Below, piece after piece: positions 31,388 through 40,763 of a stretch of DNA of 64,000 nt. Position 1 is the stretch's first letter. Each line of letters starts with the position of its first letter. Both the position numbers and the translations under genes were made by a program. Under the pieces are notes generated by a model, which was not told where the DNA came from, did no database searches, and saw nothing but the letters and a program-made list of their open reading frames with translations. This stretch comes from Gelidibacter sediminis (lineage in GTDB: Bacteria > Bacteroidota > Bacteroidia > Flavobacteriales > Flavobacteriaceae), in assembly GCF_004364975.1 (NCBI RefSeq), contig NZ_SOBW01000007.1, forward strand, positions 372,001 through 436,000, read 5' to 3'.

Positions 31388-32318
31388 CATTATCGAATTT
31401 TGAAAATTTGTTTGAACTTGAAGCTGATTCATTGAAGGTGCTTTCGTAACCATCTTCAACATTATCATCCAAGAATTTATAGCTTAACATTTTGTAGTAT
31501 AATTTTGCAGCAAGAAAATCAGAAGATTTTTCTTCAGCATCTGGACACAGTTCTACAATATCGAATCCTACTACATTTTTTTCTTCAAATACTTTTCGAA
31601 GGAAATCTAAAGTTTCATACCATAGCAAGCCACCTGGCTCAGGAGTTCCGGTAGATGGCATAATAGAAGGATCAAAAGCATCCAAATCAATAGTAATAAA
31701 TACATTTTCAGTCATTTGGTCTACTGCGCTGTCCATCCAAAACTCATCATTGACCATGTCATGGGCAAAATAAGTCTTGTCCTTGTCCATTACGGTAGTC
31801 TCAATAACATCCATACTTCTGATGCCCACTTGAATCAGGTTAGTTGTTTGACTAGCCTCATATACGGCGCAAGCATGGTTGCATTTTGAACCCTGATATT
31901 CCTTGCGTAAATCAGCATGCGCATCAATTTGTAATACCGTCAGATTGTCAAAACATTCATTAAAAGCACGAATGGTTCCTATGGATATAGAGTGCTCTCC
32001 ACCAAATGCGGTAACAAATTTGTTACGGGTAATATATTTTTTAACCGTTTGATGGACCGCATCTACCATTTTTTCCGGAGATGAATTTTCAGTTACGGCA
32101 TCTGCAAGATAAATCCCTTGTTTATAAACCTCCGTCTCTGTCTCTATATCATAAAGTTCCATGTTTTCGGAAGCGTCCAAAAATGCTTTCGGACCTTGGT
32201 CAGCACCTTTTTGCCAAGTACTGGTACCATCATACGGCACAGGAATCAATACGATTTTGGCATTGTCTAATTTGGAATATTCTTCAGGTATTCCCGCATA
32301 TGTGATATTACTGTTCAT
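31374..32318 (-). CDS. speB: Agmatinase (ureohydrolase family)
   Basis: 314 residues of the arginase/agmatinase superfamily. Mn-binding motifs are GGEHSIS, IDAHADLR and DLDAFDPSIMPSTGTPEPGG, all with the required His and Asp residues. The substrate loop SKCNHACAVYEA differs from the typical YEGEPYSHGT loop of agmatinase, so agmatine as substrate is likely from context but not certain. The enzyme would convert agmatine from the SpeA homologue upstream into putrescine and urea. The start is 67 bases after the speA stop, and its end overlaps the following gene. Confidence 0.9.
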   Translation of the reverse strand: MNSNITYAGIPEEYSKLDNAKIVLIPVPYDGTSTWQKGADQGPKAFLDASENMELYDIETETEVYKQGIYLADAVTENSSPEKMVDAVHQTVKKYITRNKFVTAFGGEHSISIGTIRAFNECFDNLTVLQIDAHADLRKEYQGSKCNHACAVYEASQTTNLIQVGIRSMDVIETTVMDKDKTYFAHDMVNDEFWMDSAVDQMTENVFITIDLDAFDPSIMPSTGTPEPGGLLWYETLDFLRKVFEEKNVVGFDIVELCPDAEEKSSDFLAAKLYYKMLSYKFLDDNVEDGYESTFNESASSSNKFSKFDNDDDN

Positions 32319-32384
32319 TTTGTAATAATTATTATTTAAAGTAAATGCAATTGGTGTTTGAAAGTTAATGATTTTATTGAGAAA

Positions 32385-33797
32385 CTATGAGTTCTCATCC
32401 GTGTCGTTGTAACCTAATATTTTTAATAAGTCTTCACTTTTCTGTTGTTCACTAAAGATCTTTGTACTGAAATTACCATCGTCATCCTTATCAATTAAAA
32501 TGTGCTTAGGTGATGGTATCAAACAGTGTTGCAATCCGCCAAATCCGCCAATGGTTTCTTGATATGCTCCAGTATTAAAAAAGCCAAGATACAAAGGTTT
32601 TTCCTTATTGTATTTTGGAAGATAAATTGCATTCATATGTTGCTCACTATTGTAATAATCATCACTATCGCAAGTCAAACCTCCTAAAAGCACACGCTCA
32701 TAACTATCATTCCAGCGGTTAATTGGCAGCATTACAAAACGCTTATTAATAGCCCATGTGTCTGGCAGCGTGGTGATAAATGATGAATTGATCATGTTCC
32801 ACTTTTCCTTATCATTCTGTTGCTTTTGATAGAGCACTTCATAAATGGCACCACCGCTTTCTCCTACTGTAAAACTTCCAAATTCCGTAAAGATATTTGG
32901 CACATCTACTTCTTCCTGCTCACAGAACAATTGAATTTGATTGATGATTTCATCTACCATATACTCATAGTCAAAATCGAATGCCAACGAGTTTTTTATG
33001 GGGAAACCACCACCAATATTTAAACTGTCCAATGTTGGACAGATGCGCTTTAAACTGGTGTATACTTTTAAACATTTTGATAATTCATTCCAATAATAAG
33101 CATTGTCACGAATGCCTGTGTTGATAAAAAAGTGAAGCATTTTTAACTTTACTTTCTTATTTTCCTTAATCTGATTTCTATAAAAAGGAAGAATATTTTT
33201 ATATCCAATTCCTAAACGGGAGGTATAGAACTCAAACTTTGGTTCCTCTTCTGATGCAATACGGATTCCAATATTAAATTTACCTTTAATCTCTTGAGAC
33301 AATAAATCAATTTCTTCGTAATTGTCTATAATTGGAATACAATTCTTATGGCCACTATTAATCAATCGCGCAATATTGGTCACATATTGTGCTCGTTTAA
33401 ATCCGTTGCTGATTACATAGGTTTTATTTGTAATCTTGCCTTCTTCCTTTAGTTTTTCTACAATATCAATGTCAAACGCGGAAGAAGTCTCTATATGGAT
33501 GTCATTTTTTAAAGCTTCATTTAAGACATGTTTAAAATGGGAGCTTTTAGTACAATAGCAATAATGATATTTCCCTTTGTATTTATGCTTTTTCATGGCT
33601 TTATTAAACCATGTTTTGGCACGTCCTATATTATTGGAAATTTGAGGCAAGTAAGTAAATTTTAAGGGTGTCCCATAATCTTCTACCAATTGCATTAAAT
33701 CAATATCATGGAATTGAAGTGTTTTATCTTCCAGCTTAAATTCGTCTTGTGGAAAATAGAAGGTTTGATTGATGAGATCAATATATTTTGTATTCAT
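32385..33797 (-). CDS. speA: Biosynthetic arginine decarboxylase (fold-type III PLP enzyme)
   Basis: 470 residues, in the size range of Bacteroidota arginine decarboxylases and shorter than the 630-residue E. coli SpeA. The PLP lysine is Lys84 in YHYCYCTKSSHF. Further signature positions are the glycine loop LNIGGGFPIK, CDSDDYY (substrate Cys/Asp motif, GGLTCDSDDYY) and the YLGFFNTGAYQ near the C terminus. It decarboxylates arginine to agmatine for the agmatinase directly downstream. It is the first gene of the minus-strand operon; the 447-base non-coding stretch upstream (33798-34244) has no gene but contains an inverted repeat CTTTTGAA/TTCAAAAG at 33984-34014. Confidence 0.9.
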   Translation of the reverse strand: MNTKYIDLINQTFYFPQDEFKLEDKTLQFHDIDLMQLVEDYGTPLKFTYLPQISNNIGRAKTWFNKAMKKHKYKGKYHYCYCTKSSHFKHVLNEALKNDIHIETSSAFDIDIVEKLKEEGKITNKTYVISNGFKRAQYVTNIARLINSGHKNCIPIIDNYEEIDLLSQEIKGKFNIGIRIASEEEPKFEFYTSRLGIGYKNILPFYRNQIKENKKVKLKMLHFFINTGIRDNAYYWNELSKCLKVYTSLKRICPTLDSLNIGGGFPIKNSLAFDFDYEYMVDEIINQIQLFCEQEEVDVPNIFTEFGSFTVGESGGAIYEVLYQKQQNDKEKWNMINSSFITTLPDTWAINKRFVMLPINRWNDSYERVLLGGLTCDSDDYYNSEQHMNAIYLPKYNKEKPLYLGFFNTGAYQETIGGFGGLQHCLIPSPKHILIDKDDDGNFSTKIFSEQQKSEDLLKILGYNDTDENS

Positions 33798-33983
33798 TAT
33801 GTATTATTAAGTTTTAAAATTCTGAAAAAAAAATCAATTAGAGTAATAAATTCCTGATAAATAATGACAATCAAACCTGAATTTGCTGATGCGAAGGCAC
33901 ACACACGACAACGAGGTGCTTGCTATTTGAAATTTTATGATTAGAAGTAAGCTTTAAAATCTGGTGACTTATCTTATAAGCTG

Positions 33984-34014
33984 CTTTTGAAATTGACTTC
34001 CTAAACTTCAAAAG
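33984..34014. repeat. Inverted repeat in the speA upstream region
   Basis: CTTTTGAA (33984-33991) and TTCAAAAG (34007-34014) are perfect 8-base arms around 15 bases. They lie about 200 bases before the speA start, in the only otherwise empty 447-base stretch. A leader hairpin or regulator site is possible; nothing else is seen in 33798-34244. Confidence 0.35.
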
Positions 34015-34244
34015 CCCAAACGTAAAAACACGATTCAAGGGTTCAGCAAATGAAGTGCAAAAGAACTATAAAAAAATTAAAAAACAAGATGCAAAAGATA
34101 AAAATATGACCTCATTGGTTAAACCCTTTAATGAGATCACTTATTGCAGAAAAAAAAGGCTTAAAACGCTAGGCGTCAAACCTTTTATAATTTCATTCTA
34201 TTTTGAAAAAATACCTGTTGACACACCGGTCAAGACTGTTGGTA

Positions 34245-35156
34245 TTATGGCAGCATTTTTAAGGTGTTAATTTCTTGCTCGGTGAGGTGCTTCCAATGAC
34301 CTCTAGGAATATCTTTCTTGGTTAAACCAGCAATGGCAACACAATCTAAAGACACAATTTCATAATGTAAATGATCAAAAATTGAACGTATAATTGTACT
34401 GCCCGTATTTTTTATTTTTAAACCAATTAAATTCTTAGCCTGGCCCTCGACAAAACTAATTTCTTCTACACTTACAAATTTTCCCTCAATGTTTAATCCA
34501 TCCTGAATTTTCTTCAAATCTTCGAATTTTAGGTTTTTATCCAATTCAATTTGGAATACACGTGGTACTCCTTTTTTTGAGTTGGTAAACTTTTGCATTA
34601 AATCGTCATCATTAGTAAAAAGGATGAGTCCTAATGAATTTCTTCCTAAGCGGCCAATTGGTTTAATACGCGAGGTTGTTGCATTTGCTACCAAATCCAT
34701 CACGGTTCTTCCCTTACCTTCGCTTGCAGTAGTCGCAAATCCTTTAGGTTTATTTAGTAAAACATATGCTTTTTTTTCCGGATTAATTCGAGCGCCATCA
34801 AATCGAACATCATCATCCAATTTCACTTTATAGCCCATTTCAGAAACAATCTTGCCATTAACGGTTACATTTCCAGTAGAAATATGCAAGTCAGCATCAC
34901 GACGCGAACAAATACCAGAGTTGGCAATATACTTGTTCAATCTGATTTCATCTGAATGGGTTTTTTTCGATGGAGCTTTTTTATCATAAGAAGGTTTTGT
35001 AGTATCTTTTGAAACTTTTTTCAATGGAGCATTACCTCTCGCAAAGCTCTTGTTTTTAGGCTTAGCACTTCCCCTTCCTGAATCTGCAGCACCCATTTTA
35101 CTATGCCCTCTTCCCGAAGATTTTCCTTTTCCACTACTCCCTTGATGTCTACTCAT
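34245..35156 (-). CDS. RluB/RsuA-family pseudouridine synthase with altered active-site motif
   Basis: 303 residues. A basic low-complexity N-terminal tail (1-68; Ser, Gly, Lys, Arg) precedes an S4 RNA-binding domain (about 70-115, IRLNKYIANSGICSRRDADL) and the synthase domain with YVLLNKPKGFATT and RTVMDLVAN. The family catalytic motif is GRLD; here residues 168-171 read GRLG, codon GGA at the Asp position, so the usual catalytic Asp171 is replaced by Gly. The remaining motif NSLGLILFTND is intact. Either activity is lost, or this is a lineage-specific variant with a substitute residue. The gene ends the isoprenoid operon, 68 bases after ubiA. Confidence 0.85.
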   Translation of the reverse strand: MSRHQGSSGKGKSSGRGHSKMGAADSGRGSAKPKNKSFARGNAPLKKVSKDTTKPSYDKKAPSKKTHSDEIRLNKYIANSGICSRRDADLHISTGNVTVNGKIVSEMGYKVKLDDDVRFDGARINPEKKAYVLLNKPKGFATTASEGKGRTVMDLVANATTSRIKPIGRLGRNSLGLILFTNDDDLMQKFTNSKKGVPRVFQIELDKNLKFEDLKKIQDGLNIEGKFVSVEEISFVEGQAKNLIGLKIKNTGSTIIRSIFDHLHYEIVSLDCVAIAGLTKKDIPRGHWKHLTEQEINTLKMLP

Positions 35157-35173
35157 GACTTAAAAATTTTACG

Positions 35174-35181
35174 CAAAGATA
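35174..35181 (-). promoter_or_regulatory. Candidate -7 element for the pseudouridine synthase gene
   Basis: The minus strand reads TATCTTTG followed by CG, 18 bases before the ATG at 35156. It fits TAnnTTTG but lacks a TTTG at -33, so the gene may have its own promoter besides readthrough. Confidence 0.4.
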
Positions 35182-35224
35182 CTTTAATATATAACTATTT
35201 TAGAACTTGAAAATAGGATTTTCA

Positions 35225-36127
35225 TCAAATCCTATTCAATACAACGTCTACATTAATCAAAACAATACAAAACACACCGGCAACAATGATAAATTTCAAG
35301 ATGTTGTGTAGAATGAGATAGTGCGTTTTGGTTTTTGAATTCCATAACATCAATATAAAAACTCCTAATAAAAAGGTGCTCAAATAAAAGAAGTAGGTCA
35401 TGTGTCCAATATCAAAATAGTTGATAAGCAAGAGTGTTGGCAACAGTGTAAATACGGCCAACACTGAAAGCATAATTTTGGAAACGGACTCGCCATAAAC
35501 CACCGGAATGGTGAAATAGCCCTGCGCTAAATCGCCTTTGATATTTTCAAGATCTTTAGTCAATTCCCGCATTGAGATGATCAGGAACAAAAACATAGCA
35601 TGGAAGAAAATGACCGTTTCAAAATTTTTGTAATATATAAAGATAGCAAAAAATGGTGTTATGGTCAGCACGGCAGAGGTCAGATTACCAATAAACGGGA
35701 GTCTTTTTAATTTATGCGAATAAAACCAAATTCCAAAAATGTAAAGTGAGAAGAATATTACAGCATTAAATGACACATAGCTTGCCATCACGACGGCTAA
35801 GAAATTTAAGACAAAATAAAAGGACAGTTTTGTATTCTGGCTCACCAATCTGTCCAACATTGACTTATTTGGACGGTTGATCAGATCCTTTTCAGAATCG
35901 TAAAAATTATTGATTATATATCCAGCAGCAATGGTAGAGCCCGAAGCTAACACCAACATGAACAAATTCAAATCGAGCACCACTTCGCGCAGAGGTCTAT
36001 CATGCGCTAAAATGTATATGGAAGTTAAGTATTGTGCAATTACTACAACTAAAATATTGTAGCCTCTAATTACAGAAAACATGCTAAAAAACTTAATTAA
36101 TACATGTTTCTGCTTTCTGGATAACAT
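35225..36127 (-). CDS. UbiA-family prenyltransferase (GGGP-geranylgeranyltransferase-like)
   Basis: 300 residues and about eight membrane helices. The first Asp-rich motif is NNFYDSEKDLINRPNKS (NxxxDxxxDxxNRP), and the second is RELTKDLENIKGDLAQGY, both typical of UbiA enzymes. In flavobacteria this subgroup is usually called geranylgeranylglycerol-phosphate geranylgeranyltransferase because of archaeal similarity, although no ether lipids are expected. It transfers a prenyl chain to an aromatic or polyol acceptor. It follows mevalonate kinase after 67 bases, which links it to isoprenoid supply. The true acceptor cannot be read from sequence. Confidence 0.87.
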   Translation of the reverse strand: MLSRKQKHVLIKFFSMFSVIRGYNILVVVIAQYLTSIYILAHDRPLREVVLDLNLFMLVLASGSTIAAGYIINNFYDSEKDLINRPNKSMLDRLVSQNTKLSFYFVLNFLAVVMASYVSFNAVIFFSLYIFGIWFYSHKLKRLPFIGNLTSAVLTITPFFAIFIYYKNFETVIFFHAMFLFLIISMRELTKDLENIKGDLAQGYFTIPVVYGESVSKIMLSVLAVFTLLPTLLLINYFDIGHMTYFFYLSTFLLGVFILMLWNSKTKTHYLILHNILKFIIVAGVFCIVLINVDVVLNRI

Positions 36128-36194
36128 AAAAAACTAAGGAATTTAGAATAAAATACAGCGTCTGTAAAAGTATACCTGAACGCGCAAACAACGT

Positions 36195-37124
36195 TTAAAA
36201 ATTATAAACTACTTCCAACTTGTAATCCTTAAGAGACTGTTTCGCCTTTTCAATATCCTCAGTAAAACCTAGGATATAACCGCCACCTCCTGAGCCACAC
36301 AGTTTAAGATAATAATCATTAGTGTCCAGTCCATTTTTCCATAGGGCATGAAATTGTGGGGGAATCATTGGTTTAAAATGGCTCAAAGCCACTTTTGAGA
36401 GTTTCTTGGTATTGGTAAATAAGGATTTAAAATCACCTTTAAGAAAATCATCAACACACGCATCCGTATGTTTTATAAATTGATTTTTAAGCATGTTACG
36501 AAACCCTTCCTGTTTCATTTTCTCCATAAAAATCCCTACCATTGGCGCTGTTTCGCCTATGATACCACTATCTAATAGAAACACAGCCCCCTTACCATCA
36601 CTTTTTTGTGAAGGAATTCCGGCAGCTTCAATATGATCTTTAGAATTGATGAGTATAGGGATACTCAGATAACTGTTTAGAGGGTCTAAACCTGACGACT
36701 TACCATGGAAAAAAGATTCCATTTCCGAAAAAATTGACTTTAACGTCATGAGTTTCTCGCGCGTTAGGTTTTCTAATACCGTAATTTTATCGTATGCATA
36801 TTGATCATATATAGCAGCCACTAATGCGCCGCTACTACCTACACCATAACCCTGAGGAATTGAGGAATCAAAATACATACCTGCATTGACATCCTTATCC
36901 AAAGACTCTAGATCAAAAGTCACTAGTTCTGGACTAATGCCTTTTAAATACTCCACATACTTCTTCAAATTTTCATTTGATTTTATGGCAGCGTCAGATT
37001 GAAGCCCGTCAGATTTTAACGCACCGTTGTAGAAATTGTAGGGAATAGATAAGCCTTTGGAATCTTTAATGATACCATATTCGCCAAAAAGTAGAATTTT
37101 AGAATAAAATAGAGGTCCTTTCAT
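36195..37124 (-). CDS. Mevalonate kinase-like GHMP kinase
   Basis: 309 residues of the GHMP family. The ATP-binding glycine-serine loop is PQGYGVGSSGALVAAIYD (about 90-107), and the C-terminal GHMP motif is KLCGSGGGGYILGF. The substrate is phosphorylated mevalonate or mevalonate; position 60 bases after diphosphomevalonate decarboxylase makes mevalonate kinase the best call, with phosphomevalonate kinase as the alternative. The mevalonate pathway is used by most Flavobacteriaceae for isopentenyl diphosphate. The protein is cytosolic. Confidence 0.87.
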   Translation of the reverse strand: MKGPLFYSKILLFGEYGIIKDSKGLSIPYNFYNGALKSDGLQSDAAIKSNENLKKYVEYLKGISPELVTFDLESLDKDVNAGMYFDSSIPQGYGVGSSGALVAAIYDQYAYDKITVLENLTREKLMTLKSIFSEMESFFHGKSSGLDPLNSYLSIPILINSKDHIEAAGIPSQKSDGKGAVFLLDSGIIGETAPMVGIFMEKMKQEGFRNMLKNQFIKHTDACVDDFLKGDFKSLFTNTKKLSKVALSHFKPMIPPQFHALWKNGLDTNDYYLKLCGSGGGGYILGFTEDIEKAKQSLKDYKLEVVYNF

Positions 37125-37184
37125 ATTGTAATCTTCAAGTAACAGTTTAGGGCTGCACTATATATTAAGCAAATATAAGCAATA

Positions 37185-38294
37185 TTATTGGGTTTGAACT
37201 GCCCCAAAACCAATTTGGTCGCAAATATAATGCCCATTTTGACAATAGACAACCAACTCATCTTTAATAAATTGTAAGATTTGTTGACTTTCGTTTTTAG
37301 GATAAAGCACGTGTACATTCGCACCTGCATCAAGCGTAAAACTCACGTGCAAACCAGTGTCTTTTCGAAAATTCCAAATTTTATTGATAATCTCCAAAGT
37401 GTTGGGTTTCATCAAAATAAAATATGGCATGCTGGTCATCATCATGGCGTGCAATGTCAACGCTTCACTTTCTACCAAGCTATTAAAAGCCGCTAAATCT
37501 CCAGATTTTAAAATTGTCTTCAGGCTATCCATATGCCTATGGGCTTGTTCAAATCTGCGCTCCGCGAACGGATGGTTGTGCATCAAATTATGTCCTACCG
37601 TACTACTCACCTGCTTTTCACCCTTATCAACAAGCAAAATAGTATCCTGATAATACTTAAAATTCTTATGCACCTCATATGGATACTTTGTTCCAAACAA
37701 ATCTGTACTATTTTCAATACTTTCAGTCTCTCCCCAAACAATGATATCACCTTCTATACTTCTACATGCACTGCCTGACCCTAAACGCGCTAAAAAGGAC
37801 GCCTTCTTATTAAAGTAATGGGCATCTAGAGTATTTTCGTTTAATACATTGTGAGCTGCCAATAACTGTTTTTCAACACTCATCAAGCACAGTGCTAAGG
37901 CACTCATTCCGCTAGCTGAAGAAGCTATCCCAGAACTGTGTGGAAATGTGTTTTCAGTTTCGATCTTAAATTTATAATCCCTCAAAAATGGCAGATAATT
38001 CTCTATTCTTTCAAAAAATGTCTGAATTTTAGGCTTAAAATCCTCCTTAACTGTACCGTCCAAATACACCTCAAAACTGAACACATTATCAACTGCTTCC
38101 TTCTTAACAAAACTAAGTGAGGTAATCGTTTTACAATGACTTAATGTAAAACTCAAAGAAGGATTCTCTGGCATTTGATTCTTTTTCTTTCCCCAATATT
38201 TAACAAGGGCTATATTACTTGGAGACTCCCAAGTAACCTTTCCGGATGCAACATTTGGTGCATAATCTTCAGGAATAAAATCTTTTTCAGTCAT
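37185..38294 (-). CDS. mvaD: Diphosphomevalonate decarboxylase
   Basis: 369 residues. The start ESPSNIALVKYWGKKKNQMPENPSLS-type segment (about 24-50) is the enzyme signature (NIALVKYWGK), followed by the FPHSSGIASSASGMSALAL ATP loop and SGSACRSIEGDIIVWGE. These motifs are complete, so the ATP-dependent decarboxylation of mevalonate diphosphate to isopentenyl diphosphate is the expected role. First gene of the leftward isoprenoid operon; a TATCTTTG promoter element lies 18 bases upstream of its ATG. Confidence 0.93.
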   Translation of the reverse strand: MTEKDFIPEDYAPNVASGKVTWESPSNIALVKYWGKKKNQMPENPSLSFTLSHCKTITSLSFVKKEAVDNVFSFEVYLDGTVKEDFKPKIQTFFERIENYLPFLRDYKFKIETENTFPHSSGIASSASGMSALALCLMSVEKQLLAAHNVLNENTLDAHYFNKKASFLARLGSGSACRSIEGDIIVWGETESIENSTDLFGTKYPYEVHKNFKYYQDTILLVDKGEKQVSSTVGHNLMHNHPFAERRFEQAHRHMDSLKTILKSGDLAAFNSLVESEALTLHAMMMTSMPYFILMKPNTLEIINKIWNFRKDTGLHVSFTLDAGANVHVLYPKNESQQILQFIKDELVVYCQNGHYICDQIGFGAVQTQ

Positions 38295-38311
38295 TTTTAT
38301 AATATCAGCGG

Positions 38312-38319
38312 CAAAGATA
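38312..38319 (-). promoter_or_regulatory. Candidate -7 element for mvaD operon
   Basis: Minus-strand TATCTTTG followed by CCGC matches TAnnTTTG, 18 bases upstream of the mvaD ATG. A -33 TTTG is not seen. Confidence 0.45.
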
Positions 38320-38511
38320 AGGGTTTTTCAATTGGGTCATTAAAATTCTAAATCTAACATTCTGAATTCTTTATACACAATTGAAACGCCACTACACCAG
38401 TAACTATCTGCATATCAATAACTTACAAATTACCCAATTGTTAAAATTATATTTTTCACCAACTAAGCAATGTTTAAACACTAATTAACAGACTAATAAA
38501 CATAAAATTTA

Positions 38512-38519
38512 TACTTTTG
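38512..38519 (+). promoter_or_regulatory. Candidate -7 element for the hybrid histidine kinase gene
   Basis: TACTTTTG followed by CC fits the -7 box and lies 43 bases before ATG 38562. It overlaps the TTG at 38517 that might be taken for a start, which argues for the later ATG. Confidence 0.45.
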
Positions 38520-38561
38520 CCGAGATTTTTTAGCCTATATTTTTATTCATATCCCCAAATC

Positions 38562-40763
38562 ATGAATTTATTAAAATCATTATTGATATTAATAGCACTT
38601 TCTTGTATTCCTAATTTTTGTGTTTCACAACCTAAAGAGCCTTCATCCAGGAAGCAGCGCATAAATCAACTTGTTGAGAATGACAGTATAATTGAAGCAA
38701 CCTCTCTGTTACATGCTGACATTTCACGCTTTAAGGCAAACAACCAACCTTTATCCTTGGCTTACACCTACCAAACTTTAGGATCGGTGTTTTCGCATAT
38801 AGAGAGTTACAATACCGCCTCCAACTATTATGTTGAAGCTTATCACCTTTTTGACTCTTTAAATAAACCGAAAGAAGTTGATAATATTCTTACACAATTA
38901 TCGCGAAACTATGTAGATGGCAAAGATTATAGCAAATTTGATAGCATTATTCCTATTGCCATACAGCATTCTACCAAGCTTGGAAGTATTAATGTTTTTT
39001 ATAGTTTAGAATCCAAAATTCGTAAAAATTACTTTATAAGGGATTATGCCCGCACTTTAGAGGAGGCCGATAAAGCCCTAAAATATTTAGAGGATTTTGA
39101 GTTTTCTTCAGAAAACAAAATTGAAAAAGTACGTTTGGATGCTTCATATAAATACTACCGTGGTGTTGCACTGGTAAATTTAAAGCAATTTAGAGAAGGC
39201 TATCAAGTACTTTTCAAAATAGACCCGAACAATTTTCGAACTTACGGAAAGGAAAACGTGTTCCCATTAAGTCAAGTGTCAACACTCAATTATTACAAGT
39301 TTAGATATTTTAACGAACGTACAAAACATTTAGATTCAGCAAATACTTATTTACTGATAGCTGATTCTTTAAAATATCTCGCTATTCAAGATTTTCAACA
39401 TCGCATATCAAAAAATGGCGATTTAATTTATAAAATTATAACCACAGAAAAACAGTTACAACTTACAAATACCAAGCGGAGGCAACAAAAGGTATTGTCT
39501 AATGCTTTCTTGTTATCCACCATTATCCTAAGTTTACTGCTTACCGGATTGATAATTTTCTTTTATTATTTTTATACCAATAGAAAGCGCATTAATATAA
39601 TCAACTTAAAACTAAAGGAATCCAACAAGAAATTGAAAATTATAGACAAAGAACGTCTGGAGTTTTTTTCAATTTTAAGCCATGAACTCCGTACGCCCAT
39701 ATATGGTATTGGTGGACTGGCAACCCTAATTAAACAAGAGCAATCTCCTGAAAAAAGGAGAAGCTATTTGAACGCTTTAATTTCTTCCAGCAACTATATT
39801 TCCGTGCTTATTGATAACGTTTTGCAAATTTCAAAAGTAAAGTTTGAAAATAAACAATTACACTCAAAACCAACTAACGTATTGCAACTTGTTAAAAGAA
39901 TTTCCAGTTCGTTAAAAGTTTCTGCCAACCAAAAGGGATTGGAACTCTACACCAATGTTGAGAAAACCAAATGGGACGAATTGTTATTGATAGATGGTGT
40001 AGTACTGAGTCAAATTTTAATCAATTTATCTTATAATGCCATCCGATACACCTCCAAAGGCTTTGTTTCTATAAATCTCACCGAGCAACGTCGTACAAAT
40101 ACGCACGTTAATATTTTATTTGAAATTAAAGATTCAGGTATTGGAATCCAATCCAAACACCGAGATATTATTTTTAATGCCTTTGAAAATAAAACATTTC
40201 TTGAAAAAAACAGCACGGGGTCTGGGTTGGGTCTTTATATTGTAAAAACTTTACTAAAGAGCTATAACTCTGAAATTAACTTTGTCTCAAAGCCCAATGA
40301 AGGCAGTACATTTTACTTTGATATCGATTTTGAAATTGCACAAGTTGCAAGCAAAACAAACCAATCTTCAATTATTCAACTGCAAAGTATACCAACAAAA
40401 ATACTTGTGGTAGATGACAACTCCATCAATTTAATGGTAACTCAAAAAAATGTAGAAAAGATTTCTGGTTTTGGCTCTGATACCGCATCAAATGGCAGAG
40501 AAGCCATCTGTTTGGTGAAAGAAAAAGATTACGACCTTGTGTTAATGGACATTAACATGCCAGATATGGATGGCTATGAGGCTACAAAACATATCAGACT
40601 ATTTAATCCAAATATTCCAATTTTAGCACTGACAGCGTTAAATTCTGCTGAAATCCACACAAAAGCTTTGGCATGTGGAATGAATCACGTTATTACAAAA
40701 CCGTATGACTTTGAAGAATTCAAATCAATTCTATTAAGTTACAGTCACGTGTATCAAGACTAG
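38562..40763 (+). CDS. TPR hybrid sensor histidine kinase/response regulator
   Basis: 733 residues from ATG 38562. A signal peptide is followed by a periplasmic TPR-like helical sensor (about 30-310), one transmembrane helix (about 318-340), and a coiled linker. Then come a HisKA domain with His374 in FFSILSHELRTP, an HATPase domain with the N box ILINLSYNAIRYT and G boxes DSGIGI and GSGLGLYIVKTLL, and a C-terminal receiver domain with Asp617/618 and phosphoacceptor Asp663 in LVLMDINMPDMDGYEA plus the conserved Lys of ITKPYD. It combines sensing and receiver in one chain; no separate DNA-binding output is nearby. Ligand unknown. Confidence 0.92.
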   Translation: MNLLKSLLILIALSCIPNFCVSQPKEPSSRKQRINQLVENDSIIEATSLLHADISRFKANNQPLSLAYTYQTLGSVFSHIESYNTASNYYVEAYHLFDSLNKPKEVDNILTQLSRNYVDGKDYSKFDSIIPIAIQHSTKLGSINVFYSLESKIRKNYFIRDYARTLEEADKALKYLEDFEFSSENKIEKVRLDASYKYYRGVALVNLKQFREGYQVLFKIDPNNFRTYGKENVFPLSQVSTLNYYKFRYFNERTKHLDSANTYLLIADSLKYLAIQDFQHRISKNGDLIYKIITTEKQLQLTNTKRRQQKVLSNAFLLSTIILSLLLTGLIIFFYYFYTNRKRINIINLKLKESNKKLKIIDKERLEFFSILSHELRTPIYGIGGLATLIKQEQSPEKRRSYLNALISSSNYISVLIDNVLQISKVKFENKQLHSKPTNVLQLVKRISSSLKVSANQKGLELYTNVEKTKWDELLLIDGVVLSQILINLSYNAIRYTSKGFVSINLTEQRRTNTHVNILFEIKDSGIGIQSKHRDIIFNAFENKTFLEKNSTGSGLGLYIVKTLLKSYNSEINFVSKPNEGSTFYFDIDFEIAQVASKTNQSSIIQLQSIPTKILVVDDNSINLMVTQKNVEKISGFGSDTASNGREAICLVKEKDYDLVLMDINMPDMDGYEATKHIRLFNPNIPILALTALNSAEIHTKALACGMNHVITKPYDFEEFKSILLSYSHVYQD

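Noticed and set aside
34055-34270. Plus-strand ORF of 71 codons upstream of speA
   Set aside because: Low-complexity Lys-rich start, overlaps the pseudouridine synthase end, no recognisable domain.
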